From: Croceicoccus gelatinilyticus
GTDB taxonomy: Bacteria; Pseudomonadota; Alphaproteobacteria; Sphingomonadales; Sphingomonadaceae
Reading direction: 5' to 3'
Assembly (NCBI RefSeq): GCF_018398395.1
Contig: NZ_JAHCBF010000001.1
Span: 372,001-436,000, forward strand
Length of the DNA stretch: 64,000 nucleotides
The notes below the pieces were generated by a model, which made no database searches, was not told the origin of the DNA, and saw only the letters and a program-made list of their open reading frames with translations. This document shows positions 1 to 8,886 of this stretch, piece after piece. The position numbers were made by a program, and so were the translations under genes. Numbering within the stretch: the first letter of the stretch is position 1; each line of letters begins with the position of its first letter.

Positions 1-1343
1 CGATCAAGAAATCGAAGCAGGGCCGTTTCCAGATCCTCGACGTCGTGGCCATGATGGGCCCGATCACGAAATACGCCCACCAGCTGGCCAGCAGCGACAA
101 TATCCCCAGCCGCGTGCGTGAAGCCTTCCGTCTTGCCGAGGAGGAAAAGCCCGGCGCGGTGCACCTCGAACTGCCCGAAGATATCGCGGAGGAGCAAACC
201 GAGAGCCGCCCGATCAAACCCAGCGTCGCCCGCCGCCCGAGTGCGGAGCCCAAGGCCGTGCGCCTTGCCGTCGCGGCACTGGAAAAGGCCAAGGCCCCGG
301 TTTTGGTGATCGGTGCCGGCGCCAACCGGAAGATGACCGGGCGGATGCTGCGCCAGTTCGTGGAAAAGACCGGCATCCCGTTCCTGACCACGCAGCTTGG
401 CAAGGGCGTGATCGACGAACGTCACCCACTGTTCCTTGGCTGTGCGGCGCTGTCGGCGGGTGACTTCGTGCACCGCGCGGTCGAGGATTCGGACTGCATC
501 ATCAACGTCGGGCATGACGTGATCGAAAAGCCGCCGTTCTTCATGAAGGACGACGGTGTCACGGTCATCCACGTTTCGACCAAGACGGCCGAAGTGGACC
601 CGGTCTATTTCCCGCAGATCGAGGTGATCGGAGACATCGCCAACGCGATTTGGCAGATGAAGGAAGACATCGTGCCGTCTGGCGCTTGGAACTTCGATCA
701 CATGCTCGCATACCGCCGGGCGGAGGTCGAACATAACCAGCCGCTCGCCAATGACACCCGCTTCCCCATCTTTCCGCCCCACCTTGTCCAACAGGTGCGC
801 GCAGCGATGCCGGAAAACGGGATCATCTGCCTCGACAACGGCATCTACAAGATCTGGTTCGCCCGTGGGTACACGGCCTATCTTCCCAACACCGTCCTTC
901 TGGACAATGCGCTTGCATCAATGGGCGCAGGGCTGCCCAGCGCGATGATGAGCGCGATGCTCTATCCCGAACGCAAGGTCATGGCGATCTGCGGCGATGG
1001 CGGATTCATGATGAACAGCCAGGAGATGGAGACCGCTGTGCGGTTAGGGCTCGACCTCACGGTTCTGATCCTTCGAGACGATTCCTACGGCATGATCCGC
1101 TGGAAACAGACGAACATGGGTTTCGAGGACTGGGGCCTGACTTACGGCAATCCCGATTTCGTGACTTATGCCGAGAGCTACGGCGCGAAGGGTCACCGTG
1201 TCGAAAGCTCCGACCATCTGAAGGAAGTGCTGGCCCACTGCCGCGACACGCCGGGCGTGCACGTCATCGACTGCCCGGTCGACTATAACGAGAACGACCA
1301 GATCCTGAACCACGATATCAAGGAACTCAGCGCGAAGCTGTGA
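1..1343 (+). CDS. TPP-dependent acetolactate synthase-like enzyme (5' partial)
   Basis: The gene enters from the left edge; the frame is open from base 3 and reads through to a TGA at 1341-1343. About 447 C-terminal codons are present out of roughly 550 usual for the family. The window opens in the end of the N-terminal TPP-binding domain (GRFQILDVVAMMGP), followed by the central domain and the C-terminal catalytic domain, where the cofactor motif begins GDGGFMMN and ends at RDDSYGMI. Family members condense two pyruvates, or a pyruvate with another 2-oxoacid or aldehyde. The next gene, an aldehyde dehydrogenase, starts 24 bases downstream, so the pair probably acts in one carbon-degradation step. 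No small regulatory subunit gene (ilvN) follows, which favours a catabolic or stand-alone enzyme over IlvB. The substrate cannot be read from the sequence. Confidence 0.85.
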   Translation, partial: IKKSKQGRFQILDVVAMMGPITKYAHQLASSDNIPSRVREAFRLAEEEKPGAVHLELPEDIAEEQTESRPIKPSVARRPSAEPKAVRLAVAALEKAKAPVLVIGAGANRKMTGRMLRQFVEKTGIPFLTTQLGKGVIDERHPLFLGCAALSAGDFVHRAVEDSDCIINVGHDVIEKPPFFMKDDGVTVIHVSTKTAEVDPVYFPQIEVIGDIANAIWQMKEDIVPSGAWNFDHMLAYRRAEVEHNQPLANDTRFPIFPPHLVQQVRAAMPENGIICLDNGIYKIWFARGYTAYLPNTVLLDNALASMGAGLPSAMMSAMLYPERKVMAICGDGGFMMNSQEMETAVRLGLDLTVLILRDDSYGMIRWKQTNMGFEDWGLTYGNPDFVTYAESYGAKGHRVESSDHLKEVLAHCRDTPGVHVIDCPVDYNENDQILNHDIKELSAKL

Positions 1344-1367
1344 CTTTGTTCAGGACCGGAGGAACAC

Positions 1368-2804
1368 GTGACCAAACTCAAAGACACTTATCCGCTCTAC
1401 CTCAACAACAAGGCGGTGCAGCCCAACACCGACCTGGCCGTGACCGACAAGTTCACTGGCGAGGTTGCATTCCGCACTGCACTGGCGACGCCCGACATCA
1501 TTGACGAGGCGATCGCCGGCGCGACCCGCGCGGCACCGGCCATGGCCAAGCTTGCCAGTTACGAGCGACAGGGCATTCTCGACCACTGTGTCGCGCGGTT
1601 CCGCGAACGGTTCGATGAACTGGCCTATGCGCTGTGCATCGAGGCGGGCAAGCCGATCAAGGACGCCGAGGGTGAAGTCACGCGCCTGATCGACACCTTC
1701 CGCATCGCGAGCGAGGAATCGACACGCAACTACGGCGAAGTCCAGCCGCTGGACATCTCGGCCCGTGCCAAGGGGTACCTCGGTATCTGGAAGCGCGTTC
1801 CGATCGGTCCGTGCAGCTTCATCAGCCCGTTCAACTTCCCGCTCAACCTTGCCGCGCACAAGGTCGCGCCGGCTATCGCCATGGGCTGTCCCTTCGTGAT
1901 GAAGCCGGCCAGCATGACCCCGCTGGGCGCGATCATCATGGGTGAAGTGCTGGCTGAGTGCGACGTCCTTCCCGAAGGCGCGTTCTCGATCCTTCCGGCC
2001 AGCCGCGACGGCGCGGACCTGTTCACGACGGATGACCGCCTGAAGCTGCTGTCCTTCACCGGCAGCCCCGAAGTGGGCTGGGCGCTGAAGGCGAAGAGCG
2101 GGAAGAAGAAGGTCGTGCTCGAACTCGGCGGTAATGCGGCGGTGATCGTCGACCACGACGCCGATCTCGACCATGCGCTTGAACGGATCATCTTCGGGGC
2201 GTTCTATCAGTCCGGCCAGTCGTGCATCGGCGTGCAGCGCATCGTCATCCACGAAAGCATCTATGACGAGTTCCGCGAGATGCTGGTCGCCAAGACCAAG
2301 ACGCTGGTCGCAGGCGATCCCAAGGACCGCGATACCTTCATCGGCCCGATGATCTCGGAAAAAGAGGCCAAGCGCCTCGACGACTGGATCCAGTCTGCGG
2401 TCGAAGCTGGCGGCAAGCTGCTCGTTGGCGGCAAGCGCGATGGCGCGATGCTGGAAGCGACGCTGCTGGAAGACGTACCCGAAAATTGCGAAGCCGTGCG
2501 CGAGGAGGCTTTCGGACCGCTCGCGATCCTTTCCAAGTTCAGCGATTGGGACAAGGCGCTGGCCGAAGTCAACGACAGCAAGTTCGGCCTTCAGGCAGGG
2601 CTGTTCACGCGCGACATCCACAAAGTTCTGGACGCGTGGGACGAACTGGACGTCGGGGGCATCGTTGTGAACGACGTTTCGTCTTACCGTGTCGACAACA
2701 TGCCCTATGGCGGCGTGAAGGATTCCGGCCTTGGCCGCGAGGGCATCCGCTTCGCGATGGAAGACATGAGCGAAATCCGCAACATGGTCATCCGGCGCGC
2801 CTGA
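1368..2804 (+). CDS. NAD(P)-dependent aldehyde dehydrogenase
   Basis: This 478-residue protein has the standard length of the aldehyde dehydrogenase superfamily, which oxidises aldehydes to acids or acyl-CoA. The general-base glutamate lies in LELGG (about residue 252) and the nucleophilic cysteine in SGQSC (about residue 286), at the usual spacing. A Rossmann-type region with FTGSPEVGW is also present. The start is GTG at 1368, chosen for the GGAGGA ribosome site at 1358-1363. The gene follows the acetolactate-synthase-like gene by 24 bases and is probably co-transcribed with it. The actual substrate is unknown; the lactaldehyde or glyceraldehyde-3-phosphate branch is possible. Confidence 0.9.
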   Translation: MTKLKDTYPLYLNNKAVQPNTDLAVTDKFTGEVAFRTALATPDIIDEAIAGATRAAPAMAKLASYERQGILDHCVARFRERFDELAYALCIEAGKPIKDAEGEVTRLIDTFRIASEESTRNYGEVQPLDISARAKGYLGIWKRVPIGPCSFISPFNFPLNLAAHKVAPAIAMGCPFVMKPASMTPLGAIIMGEVLAECDVLPEGAFSILPASRDGADLFTTDDRLKLLSFTGSPEVGWALKAKSGKKKVVLELGGNAAVIVDHDADLDHALERIIFGAFYQSGQSCIGVQRIVIHESIYDEFREMLVAKTKTLVAGDPKDRDTFIGPMISEKEAKRLDDWIQSAVEAGGKLLVGGKRDGAMLEATLLEDVPENCEAVREEAFGPLAILSKFSDWDKALAEVNDSKFGLQAGLFTRDIHKVLDAWDELDVGGIVVNDVSSYRVDNMPYGGVKDSGLGREGIRFAMEDMSEIRNMVIRRA

Positions 2805-2851
2805 AGCGTGCCATGCACTGAGGTCCGCCAAAAAAGGACCGAGTAAACCCA

Positions 2852-2894
2852 GATGCAGGCGGTGGGGGCACGTACCCCCACCGTCCCTTGCATC
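2852..2894. terminator. Hairpin between convergent genes, probable terminator
   Basis: A two-part stem: the outer arms GATGCA (2852-2857) and TGCATC (2889-2894) enclose CGGTGGGGG (2860-2868) and CCCCCACCG (2875-2883) with a 6-base loop. It lies between the aldehyde dehydrogenase stop (2804) and the minus-strand gene ending at 2893. There is no U-tract on either strand, so intrinsic termination is uncertain and it could instead be a 3'-end stabiliser. Confidence 0.45.
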
Positions 2895-3264
2895 AGCCTT
2901 CTTCCAGCAACAACAGCTCGACCTCGACCCGCATGACGGGTTCGGGCAGCATCGCGTGATCGACCGACAGGACCTGCGCATCGGCGACGAGCTGGCCGGG
3001 GATGACGAACTCGTGATCGGGAAGCTCGGCGATCATGCGCTCTCCCGCCTCGACCGCGGCGCTACCCGAAAATGCCAGCGACAGCGTGTGACGCGCCCCC
3101 GCAAACGTGATGCTGGCCCAAGGCACTTCGCGGTGGATGACGACTTGCCCGTGTCCCGATGCCAGCGCACGCAGGGCGCCTTCGATGCGTTCGGCGGGGT
3201 AGCGGCGGGCGCTGCGGTTGCCGCGGATGGACGGGGCGGCGGCGGTGGACTGGTCAGCGAACAT
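2893..3264 (-). CDS. Conserved hypothetical protein, 123 aa
   Basis: I do not recognise this family. The protein has no signal peptide or membrane segment and ends in a run of acidic and leucine residues (VELLLLEEG). ATG at 3264 is preferred over an upstream in-frame codon because AGGAG lies 7 bases before it. It overlaps the end of the preceding small HTH-like gene by 11 bases, so the two are probably translationally coupled and share a promoter region with the divergent S24 repressor gene. Its job is probably tied to that locus, but no function can be assigned. Confidence 0.6.
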   Translation of the reverse strand: MFADQSTAAAPSIRGNRSARRYPAERIEGALRALASGHGQVVIHREVPWASITFAGARHTLSLAFSGSAAVEAGERMIAELPDHEFVIPGQLVADAQVLSVDHAMLPEPVMRVEVELLLLEEG

Positions 3265-3463
3265 TGATCGGCTCCTGCTGGCTGGGAAGTGTCGGGGCAT
3301 AATTGTTCATGAAATGTTCCACCCGTATCACCATGCGGCGACGGGGTTCGCGGCCATTGCGCATGTCGAGCACAAGGCGCGGATCACGCACAGCCAGACG
3401 TCCGAACTTGGTTGCCGGCATGCCCGTCCGGCGAAGGAATTTCTCTATTTCCCGAAGCAACAA
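3254..3463 (-). CDS. Small HTH-like DNA-binding protein, 69 aa
   Basis: A short basic protein whose first 50 residues (EKFLRRTGMPATKFGRLAV, then DPRLV and a basic helix) look like a Cro/XRE-type helix-turn-helix, with the last 20 residues unstructured in appearance. The start is TTG at 3463, supported by CAGGAGGG 6 bases upstream. It is the first gene of a minus-strand pair that diverges from an S24-type repressor gene (3560) across a 96-bp region full of TAGGA half-sites. That arrangement resembles a repressor/Cro-like pair, but no phage genes are near. The DNA-binding role is inferred from the fold pattern only. Confidence 0.65.
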   Translation of the reverse strand: MLLREIEKFLRRTGMPATKFGRLAVRDPRLVLDMRNGREPRRRMVIRVEHFMNNYAPTLPSQQEPINVR

Positions 3464-3488
3464 GGCGACCCTCCTGTTTGATTCGCTG

Positions 3489-3551
3489 TAGGAATAATCC
3501 TTAGCTGCCGGTCCAAATCCTACTTATCTAGGAAAAATACATCGTGTAGGA
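3489..3551. promoter_or_regulatory. TAGGA/TCCTA half-site array (candidate operator)
   Basis: Within the 96 bases between two divergent regulator-type genes there is a perfect inverted pair, TCCTA (3518-3522) and TAGGA (3529-3533), spaced by 6. There is a second imperfect pair, TAGGA (3489-3493) and TCCT (3498-3501), and a lone TAGGA (3547-3551) 8 bases before the S24 gene ATG. S24/CI-type repressors usually bind such palindromes and autoregulate. The assignment is inferred from position and symmetry. Confidence 0.5.
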
Positions 3552-3559
3552 ACTGGCGC

Positions 3560-4228
3560 ATGGTTAATGATCCGGCACGAAACAGACTGGTCGAACTGGC
3601 AGAGCAGCGGGGCACTTCGCTTTCTGCGCTGTCGAAGCTCATCGGCAGGAATACGACCTACCTTCAACAATTTATAAAGAAGGGCAGCCCGCGAAAGCTG
3701 GAAGAGAACGACCGCCGCACGCTGGCCCAGTTCTTCGGCGTGGACGAATCGGAACTGGGCGCGCCGGACGGTGCGGATAATTCCTACGTTGCTGCAAAAA
3801 CCCCGCGAAAGAGCTGGATCGCGATACCCCGGCTGGCGCTGGGCGCATCGGCTGGGCCGGGGGCACTGGCAGAAGACGACGCGCCGGTCGGCCACCTCGG
3901 CTTTTCCGAAGGCTGGCTGCGCGAAATGGGCCTGACCCCCAATGCCCTGACCGCGCTGTCGGTGGCGGGAGATTCGATGGACCCGACCCTATCGGACGGC
4001 GACGAAATCCTCGTCGCCCGCGCCGAGGCTCAGTACGGCGGCCGCCTGCGCGACGGCATCCACGTCATCCGCCGCGACGGCACCTTGATGGTCAAACGCT
4101 TACTTTTTGAACGCGAAGGCCAAGTCTCGGTGATCTCGGACAACAAAGCGTATCCCTCGGACGCGAATGTCCCGCTGGAAGAGGTCGAGGTGCTGGGCCG
4201 CGTCGTGTGGAAGGGCGGGCGGATCTAG
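3560..4228 (+). CDS. S24-family (LexA/CI-like) HTH transcriptional repressor
   Basis: A 222-residue protein with an N-terminal helix-turn-helix (about residues 10-65, LSALSKLIGRNTTYLQQFI) and a C-terminal S24 peptidase-like domain. The predicted catalytic serine is in AGDSMDP (about Ser139) and the lysine in LMVKRL (about Lys179), as in LexA and lambda CI, so RecA-stimulated self-cleavage is possible. No Ala-Gly cleavage site of LexA type is obvious; GASAGPGAL near residue 95 is the closest. The gene diverges from a small HTH-like gene across TAGGA repeats, which suggests autoregulation. It is probably a chromosomal stress or housekeeping regulator, since no prophage genes are present. Confidence 0.8.
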   Translation: MVNDPARNRLVELAEQRGTSLSALSKLIGRNTTYLQQFIKKGSPRKLEENDRRTLAQFFGVDESELGAPDGADNSYVAAKTPRKSWIAIPRLALGASAGPGALAEDDAPVGHLGFSEGWLREMGLTPNALTALSVAGDSMDPTLSDGDEILVARAEAQYGGRLRDGIHVIRRDGTLMVKRLLFEREGQVSVISDNKAYPSDANVPLEEVEVLGRVVWKGGRI

Positions 4229-4283
4229 TAGCGCCGGCCAGCACCGCTTGCATTCCCCCGCCGCGCCCGCCACATCCTTTCGC

Positions 4284-4955
4284 ATGAGCGAAATGACCAA
4301 CGAACCTTTGATGCGGGCCGCTATCGTGCCCGTGACGCCGCTTCAGCAGAACTGTTCGCTGATCTGGTGCACGAAGACGATGAAGGGCGCCGTCATCGAT
4401 CCGGGGGGCGATCTGCCGCGGATCAAGGATGCCATCGCCAAGGCGGGGATCACACTGGAAAAGGTGCTCGTCACGCACGGGCATCTCGATCACTGCGGCA
4501 ATGCGGGGGTTTTCGCCAGGGACATGGGCGTTCCGATCGAGGGGCCGGAGGAGGCTGACCGGTTCTGGATCGCGCGGCTGGACGATGATGGTCCGCGCTG
4601 GGGGATGGAGGCGAGCAGCTTCGAGCCTGATCGCTGGCTCAAGAACGGGGACAAGGTCACGGTGGGCGAGCTGGAGCTCGATGTCGTGCATTGCCCCGGC
4701 CACACGCCCGGCCACGTCGTGTTCTATCACGCGCCCAGCCAGTTCGCGGTTGTCGGCGATGTCCTGTTCAAGGGGTCGATCGGGCGCACCGATTTTCCCA
4801 TGAGCAATCACCAGGACCTTATCGATTCGATCACGCAGCGCCTGTGGCCGCTGGGCGATGATGTCACTTTCATTCCGGGTCACGGGCCGATCAGCACCTT
4901 CGGGGCAGAGCGGCAGACGAACCCGTTTGTCGCGGATATGGCACTCAAACAGTAG
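4284..4955 (+). CDS. MBL-fold metallo-hydrolase (glyoxalase II-like)
   Basis: This 223-residue protein carries the metallo-beta-lactamase signature THGHLDHCGN (residues about 61-70), the downstream ligands HCPGHTPGH and GDVLF, and the final PGHGP histidine. This is the compact YcbL/hydroxyacylglutathione hydrolase-like group, which hydrolyses thioesters using two metal ions. ATG at 4284 is chosen because upstream codons in the same frame do not encode conserved sequence. It is followed by a probable promoter for rpmF, so it is likely transcribed on its own. The exact substrate is unknown. Confidence 0.85.
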   Translation: MSEMTNEPLMRAAIVPVTPLQQNCSLIWCTKTMKGAVIDPGGDLPRIKDAIAKAGITLEKVLVTHGHLDHCGNAGVFARDMGVPIEGPEEADRFWIARLDDDGPRWGMEASSFEPDRWLKNGDKVTVGELELDVVHCPGHTPGHVVFYHAPSQFAVVGDVLFKGSIGRTDFPMSNHQDLIDSITQRLWPLGDDVTFIPGHGPISTFGAERQTNPFVADMALKQ

Positions 4956-4962
4956 ACTGCCC

Positions 4963-4990
4963 TTGCGCTAATCCGAAAAAACGCTATAGC
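4963..4990 (+). promoter_or_regulatory. Probable sigma70-type promoter of rpmF-plsX-fabH
   Basis: TTGCGC (4963-4968) and TATAGC (4985-4990) are separated by 16 bases, just after the stop of the MBL gene and upstream of rpmF. The same spacing and an almost identical pair (TTGCAC, TATAGC) lie in front of hisB. The transcript would have a leader of about 140 bases, rich in GC, in which I see no recognised riboswitch. Confidence 0.5.
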
Positions 4991-5137
4991 GCGCGCCTTC
5001 GCCGCACCCCCCGTGCCGCAAAGCGCGCGCCCCGGTCCGCAGTGGGAAAGAACTTCCCGATGTGGGCTTGTGCCGTGCCGGAGGCTGGACTAGGGCGGCA
5101 CGCAAAGATCGTCGTTATTGATTGAACAGGTGCCGAA

Positions 5138-5317
5138 ATGGCTGTCCCCAAGAGAAAAGTTTCGCCGTCCCGTCGCGGTATGCGTCGCGCACATGATGCC
5201 CTCAAGGTCGAGGCGTTCCACGAATGCCCGAACTGTGGTGAGCTCAAGCGCCCGCACAACCTTTGCGACGCTTGCGGCCATTACAACGGGCGCGAGATCG
5301 TTTCCGTCGGGCTCTGA
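5138..5317 (+). CDS. rpmF: 50S ribosomal protein L32
   Basis: A 59-residue basic protein beginning [20 protein letters not shown], the standard start of alphaproteobacterial L32. It keeps a four-cysteine zinc site (CPNC and CDAC), so it is the zinc-binding form. L32 is a small protein of the large ribosomal subunit. It precedes plsX by 33 bases in the widespread rpmF-plsX-fabH order, which links ribosome and phospholipid/fatty-acid synthesis. The usual upstream DUF177 (yceD) gene is not adjacent here; an MBL hydrolase takes its place. Confidence 0.97.
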   Translation: MAVPKRKVSPSRRGMRRAHDALKVEAFHECPNCGELKRPHNLCDACGHYNGREIVSVGL

Positions 5318-5350
5318 TCGCCCGAGAAGACACTTGCTAGGACGTAGACC

Positions 5351-6397
5351 ATGAGCTTGCCGCGTATCGCAATCGACGCGATGGGCGGCGATCATGGCGT
5401 TCGTGTCATGATCGAGGGTGCCGCGCTTGCGCGTCGGCGCCACGATCGCTTCAAGTTCCTCCTCGTCGGTGACGAGGAGCGGATCAAGCGTGCGCTCGAC
5501 AATCACCCGAACATGCGCGGCGCGTCGGAGATTCTCCACGCGCCCGAAGCCGTCTCGGGTGATGAAAAGCCGACACAGGCCCTGCGCCGTGCCCGCAAGA
5601 CCAGCATGGGCCTTGCGATCGACGCGGTGAAGAAGGGTGAGGCCGGTGCTGCCGTTTCGGGCGGCAATACCGGCGCGCTGATGGCGATGGCCAAGCTTTC
5701 GCTGCGCACGATGCCCGGCATCGACCGACCGGCTCTGGCCGCACTGATGCCCACGTTGGGCGATACCGACATGGTCATGCTCGACCTTGGCGCGAACACC
5801 GATTGCGATGCCCGCAACCTGGTGCAGTTCGCGATCATGGGCGCGGCCTATTCGCGCATCGCCACGGGCCTTCCGGAACCGCGCGTCGCACTGCTCAACA
5901 TCGGGACCGAGGAAATCAAGGGCACCGATGTCCTGCGCGTCGCATCCGAAAAGCTGCGCGCGGCAGACCAGCGGCTGGCGATGAGCTTCGAAGGCTTCGT
6001 CGAGGCCGACAAGATCAACCGCGGCAGCGTCGACGTTGTCGTGACCGACGGATTTTCGGGCAACATCGCCCTGAAGGCCGTCGAAGGCGCGGCGCGTTTC
6101 GTGACGGACCTGCTGAAAAGCGCGTTCCAGTCCTCGCTGCGTTCCAAGGTGGGCTTCCTGGTCAGCCGTCCGGCGACCGAATTGCTGAAGCACCATCTCG
6201 ACCCGAACAATCATAATGGCGCGGTCTTTCTCGGCCTCAACGGGGTCGTGGTGAAGAGCCACGGGAGCGCCAATGCCAAGGGCGTTGCCAATGCCGTTGC
6301 GGTAACGGCGCGCCTGCTGGAGGAAGACCTGATCGAGCGTATTTCTGCCGACCTTGCACGCGGCACCGAAGACAAGACAGCGGACACCGCCGCGTGA
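5351..6397 (+). CDS. plsX: Phosphate acyltransferase PlsX
   Basis: The 348-residue product begins with the diagnostic [11 protein letters not shown] and carries GGNTGALM, the pattern of PlsX. The enzyme makes acyl-phosphate from acyl-ACP for the first acylation of glycerol-3-phosphate at the membrane. Length matches the family. The stop TGA overlaps the GTG start of fabH by four bases (GTGA), so the two are translationally coupled; rpmF is upstream in the same operon. Confidence 0.96.
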   Translation: MSLPRIAIDAMGGDHGVRVMIEGAALARRRHDRFKFLLVGDEERIKRALDNHPNMRGASEILHAPEAVSGDEKPTQALRRARKTSMGLAIDAVKKGEAGAAVSGGNTGALMAMAKLSLRTMPGIDRPALAALMPTLGDTDMVMLDLGANTDCDARNLVQFAIMGAAYSRIATGLPEPRVALLNIGTEEIKGTDVLRVASEKLRAADQRLAMSFEGFVEADKINRGSVDVVVTDGFSGNIALKAVEGAARFVTDLLKSAFQSSLRSKVGFLVSRPATELLKHHLDPNNHNGAVFLGLNGVVVKSHGSANAKGVANAVAVTARLLEEDLIERISADLARGTEDKTADTAA

Positions 6398-7383
6398 GCG
6401 ACATGATCCGCCGTTCGGTGGTGCTCGGCTCCGGCTCGGCACTTCCCAAGCGCTGCGTGACGAACGCCGATCTGGCAGAGCAGGTCGAGACGAGCGACGA
6501 CTGGATCGTCGAGCGGACCGGCATTCGTCAGCGCTATATCGCGGGTGAGGGGGAGACGACCTCGACGCTCGCCGCCGATGCATCGCGCAAGGCGATGGAG
6601 GCGGCTGGCCTGACTGCCGACGACATCGACATTATCGTGCTGGCGACCGCCACGCCGGACCAGACTTTCCCGTCCACTGCCAGCAAGGTCCAGCATGACC
6701 TCGGCTGCAAGAACGCCTTTGCCTTCGACGTCGCGGCGGTCTGCTCGGGCTTTCTCTATGCGCTCGGCACAGCGGATTCGCTGCTGCACCGGGGCATGGG
6801 CAAGCGCGCGCTGGTTATCGGGTCGGAGACGTTCAGCCGCATTCTCGACTGGGAAGACCGTACGACTTGCGTCCTGTTCGGTGACGGTGCGGGTGCGATG
6901 GTGCTCGAACTTCAGGAATTTCCCGCAAGCGAAGCGGCAACCGCGCGCGGCGTGATCGATACCAAATTGCACACCGATGGGGAGCATAACTGCCTGCTTT
7001 ACGTCGATGGCGGTCCGTCGACGACGCAGACCGTAGGCAAGCTGCGCATGAAGGGCCGTGAGGTGTTCCGTCATGCCGTGGTCAACCTCGCCAACGTGCT
7101 GACCGAAGTGCTGGAAGGCACCGGTTACGAAGCGTCGCAGATCGACTGGGTCGTGCCGCACCAGGCCAATGCTCGCATTCTCGACGCCACGGCGAAGAAG
7201 CTGGGCCTGCCCGCCGAGCGCATGGTCAAGACCGTCGAAATGCACGCCAACACTTCGGCGGCATCGGTGCCGCTCGCTTATGACGTGGCGGTGCGCGACG
7301 GGCGAATCCGGCCCGGCGATCTCGTCATGCTCGAGGCGATGGGCGGCGGGTTTACCTGGGGCGCGAGCCTGCTGCGCGCCTGA
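6394..7383 (+). CDS. fabH: 3-oxoacyl-[ACP] synthase III (KAS III)
   Basis: The 329-residue protein has the KAS III triad: cysteine in VCSGF (about residue 117), histidine in PHQAN (about 256) and asparagine in HANTSAAS (about 286). FabH condenses acetyl-CoA with malonyl-ACP to start fatty acid synthesis. GTG at 6394 overlaps the plsX stop; an ATG at 6403 is the alternative start. It is the third gene of rpmF-plsX-fabH, with ihfA 156 bases further on. Confidence 0.96.
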   Translation: MSDMIRRSVVLGSGSALPKRCVTNADLAEQVETSDDWIVERTGIRQRYIAGEGETTSTLAADASRKAMEAAGLTADDIDIIVLATATPDQTFPSTASKVQHDLGCKNAFAFDVAAVCSGFLYALGTADSLLHRGMGKRALVIGSETFSRILDWEDRTTCVLFGDGAGAMVLELQEFPASEAATARGVIDTKLHTDGEHNCLLYVDGGPSTTQTVGKLRMKGREVFRHAVVNLANVLTEVLEGTGYEASQIDWVVPHQANARILDATAKKLGLPAERMVKTVEMHANTSAASVPLAYDVAVRDGRIRPGDLVMLEAMGGGFTWGASLLRA

Positions 7384-7539
7384 TCAGGGCCGCAAATCAG
7401 CCCCATTCTGGCGCGAAATACCCCGAAAGGGGTGGAATGTGCCTGTTTTTGCCCGATTTTCATTTGTTACTGCGGCGATGCTGTGAAATAGTACCTGTCT
7501 GGGTCGCAGCTCTGGGGGCAATAAGGGGGATAGGACAAA

Positions 7540-7836
7540 ATGCGTTCTGTCGGAACTCTCACGCGTGCGGATCTTGCCGATGCCGTCCACCACAAGGTGG
7601 GCCTCAGTCGGTCCGATTCACTGACTATGGTGGAATCGATTCTGCGCCTGATGTGCGATGCCATGTCTGATGGCGAAAACGTCAAAATTTCCGGTTTCGG
7701 AACGTTCCTCTTGCGCGACAAGGGCGAACGGATCGGCCGCAATCCCAAGACCGGCGTAGAAGTGCCGATCACGCCGCGCCGCGTGATGACCTTCCGCGCC
7801 AGCCAGATGCTGAAGGACCGCGTCAGCGGGGTCTAA
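7540..7836 (+). CDS. ihfA: Integration host factor subunit alpha
   Basis: A 98-residue DNABII-family protein: a helical dimerisation region followed by ISGFGTF and the DNA-intercalating beta-arm with RNPKTG. The family includes HU and IHF; the position after fabH and before a MerR gene, and the N-terminus ([20 protein letters not shown]), match IHF-alpha in alphaproteobacteria. IHF bends DNA at specific sites for transcription, replication and recombination. GGGGGATAGGA precedes the ATG. The merR-type gene starts 3 bases after its stop, so they form a two-gene unit. Confidence 0.93.
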   Translation: MRSVGTLTRADLADAVHHKVGLSRSDSLTMVESILRLMCDAMSDGENVKISGFGTFLLRDKGERIGRNPKTGVEVPITPRRVMTFRASQMLKDRVSGV

Positions 7837-7839
7837 GCG

Positions 7840-8334
7840 ATGAGTGACGGAACGCAGACGCAGGACAGTCTTTTCGAGGACGGGAAAGACCCGCAGGCGT
7901 TCCGCACGATCGGCGAGGTATCGGCCGCTCTCGACATAAAGCCGCATGTGCTGCGCTATTGGGAAGAACAGTTCCCGATGCTGCGCCCCGTAAAGCGTAG
8001 CGGCGGGCGGCGTTACTACCGCCCCGGTGATGTCGAACTTCTGCAGAAGATCGATCGCCTGCTCAATCAGGACGGCTACACGATCCGCGGCGCGGTGAAG
8101 GCGATCGAGGACGAGGGCAAGGCCCCGCCGAAACCCGCCGCTGCCCCTGCGCCCTCTGCCGAGATGGTCGAGAAGCTGCGCGGCGCCGTCCGCACGCTGG
8201 AGGAAAGCACCAGCGAAACCGCTCCCGCCGCTTCGGAGCCGGAGCCTGCGCAAAGCCGGACGGAGGACGTCCTGCTTCATGCAAGGCTGCGTTCTATCAG
8301 GGAAAAGCTGGCCTCGGCCCTGATCGAAGGCTGA
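7840..8334 (+). CDS. MerR-family transcriptional regulator
   Basis: A 164-residue protein with a MerR winged-helix N-terminus (about residues 20-90; [20 protein letters not shown] and [11 protein letters not shown]). A Pro/Ala-rich linker and a short helical tail follow. No cysteines of a metal-sensing type are present, so it is not a heavy-metal MerR. The gene sits 3 bases behind ihfA, an arrangement common in this order of bacteria. Its stop abuts that of the convergent phosphatase gene with no gap. The targets are unknown. Confidence 0.88.
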   Translation: MSDGTQTQDSLFEDGKDPQAFRTIGEVSAALDIKPHVLRYWEEQFPMLRPVKRSGGRRYYRPGDVELLQKIDRLLNQDGYTIRGAVKAIEDEGKAPPKPAAAPAPSAEMVEKLRGAVRTLEESTSETAPAASEPEPAQSRTEDVLLHARLRSIREKLASALIEG

Positions 8335-8886
8335 TCAGTTCGCCATTTCCGGGCCCAGCGTCGGGTCCAGGTCGCGCGGACGCTTGAGGTCGACCAGACG
8401 GGCCTTGGCTCCGTCGATCTCCGACCAGTCGTCGATATCGAATTCGAGCACCGCGAAAGCGCCGGTGGGAAACTTCACCGCCACCGCATCGCGCAGCGGC
8501 GAGGAACCGTCGTCGGGCACGTGGTCCAGCACCGCGTCCTCAAGCCCCGGATTGTGTGCGACGAGCAGGATGCTGTCCTCGTCCCCTGCAAGATCGGTCA
8601 GGACGTCGAGGATCGAATCCGCCGTGGCGAGATAGAGGCGGCGGTCCTCCACCCTGTCCACCGGCGCGGCCTTGCCCATGGCGTCGAGCGCAATGGCCAG
8701 CGTTTCCTGAACGCGGACGGCGGGGCTGGCGAGGATGCGGTCGAATGGTGCGACCTTGGTGCCGATATAGCGGCCCATCGCCTCTGCCGCCCGGCGGCCC
8801 TTGGCGTTGATACCGCGATCGAAGTCATAGCCTGCGGGCTGATGCTCTTCCGATTTCGCATGGCGCAGGAGACCCAGGCGTTTCAA
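8335..8886 (-). CDS. SixA-like histidine phosphatase
   Basis: The 183-residue product starts MKRLGLLRHAKSE, the RHG catalytic motif of the histidine phosphatase superfamily. It has a second arginine region (LASPAVRVQET) and the late VAHNPGLE histidine. This is the small SixA-like branch that removes phosphate from phosphohistidine or small phosphoesters. Its start overlaps the end of the helicase gene by four bases, so it is translationally coupled to it. No phosphorelay partner is adjacent. Confidence 0.85.
   Translation of the reverse strand: MKRLGLLRHAKSEEHQPAGYDFDRGINAKGRRAAEAMGRYIGTKVAPFDRILASPAVRVQETLAIALDAMGKAAPVDRVEDRRLYLATADSILDVLTDLAGDEDSILLVAHNPGLEDAVLDHVPDDGSSPLRDAVAVKFPTGAFAVLEFDIDDWSEIDGAKARLVDLKRPRDLDPTLGPEMAN

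Noticed and set aside
1-1343. ilvB of the valine pathway
   Set aside because: No ilvN follows, and an aldehyde dehydrogenase is coupled downstream, so a stand-alone TPP enzyme is the safer call.
3254-4228. Prophage immunity region
   Set aside because: The S24 repressor and the small HTH gene look phage-like, but no integrase, structural or lysis genes are nearby.
7420-7433. ACCCC-GAAA-GGGGT hairpin after fabH as an intrinsic terminator
   Set aside because: The nearest T-run is more than 10 bases away and the stem has only 5 pairs.
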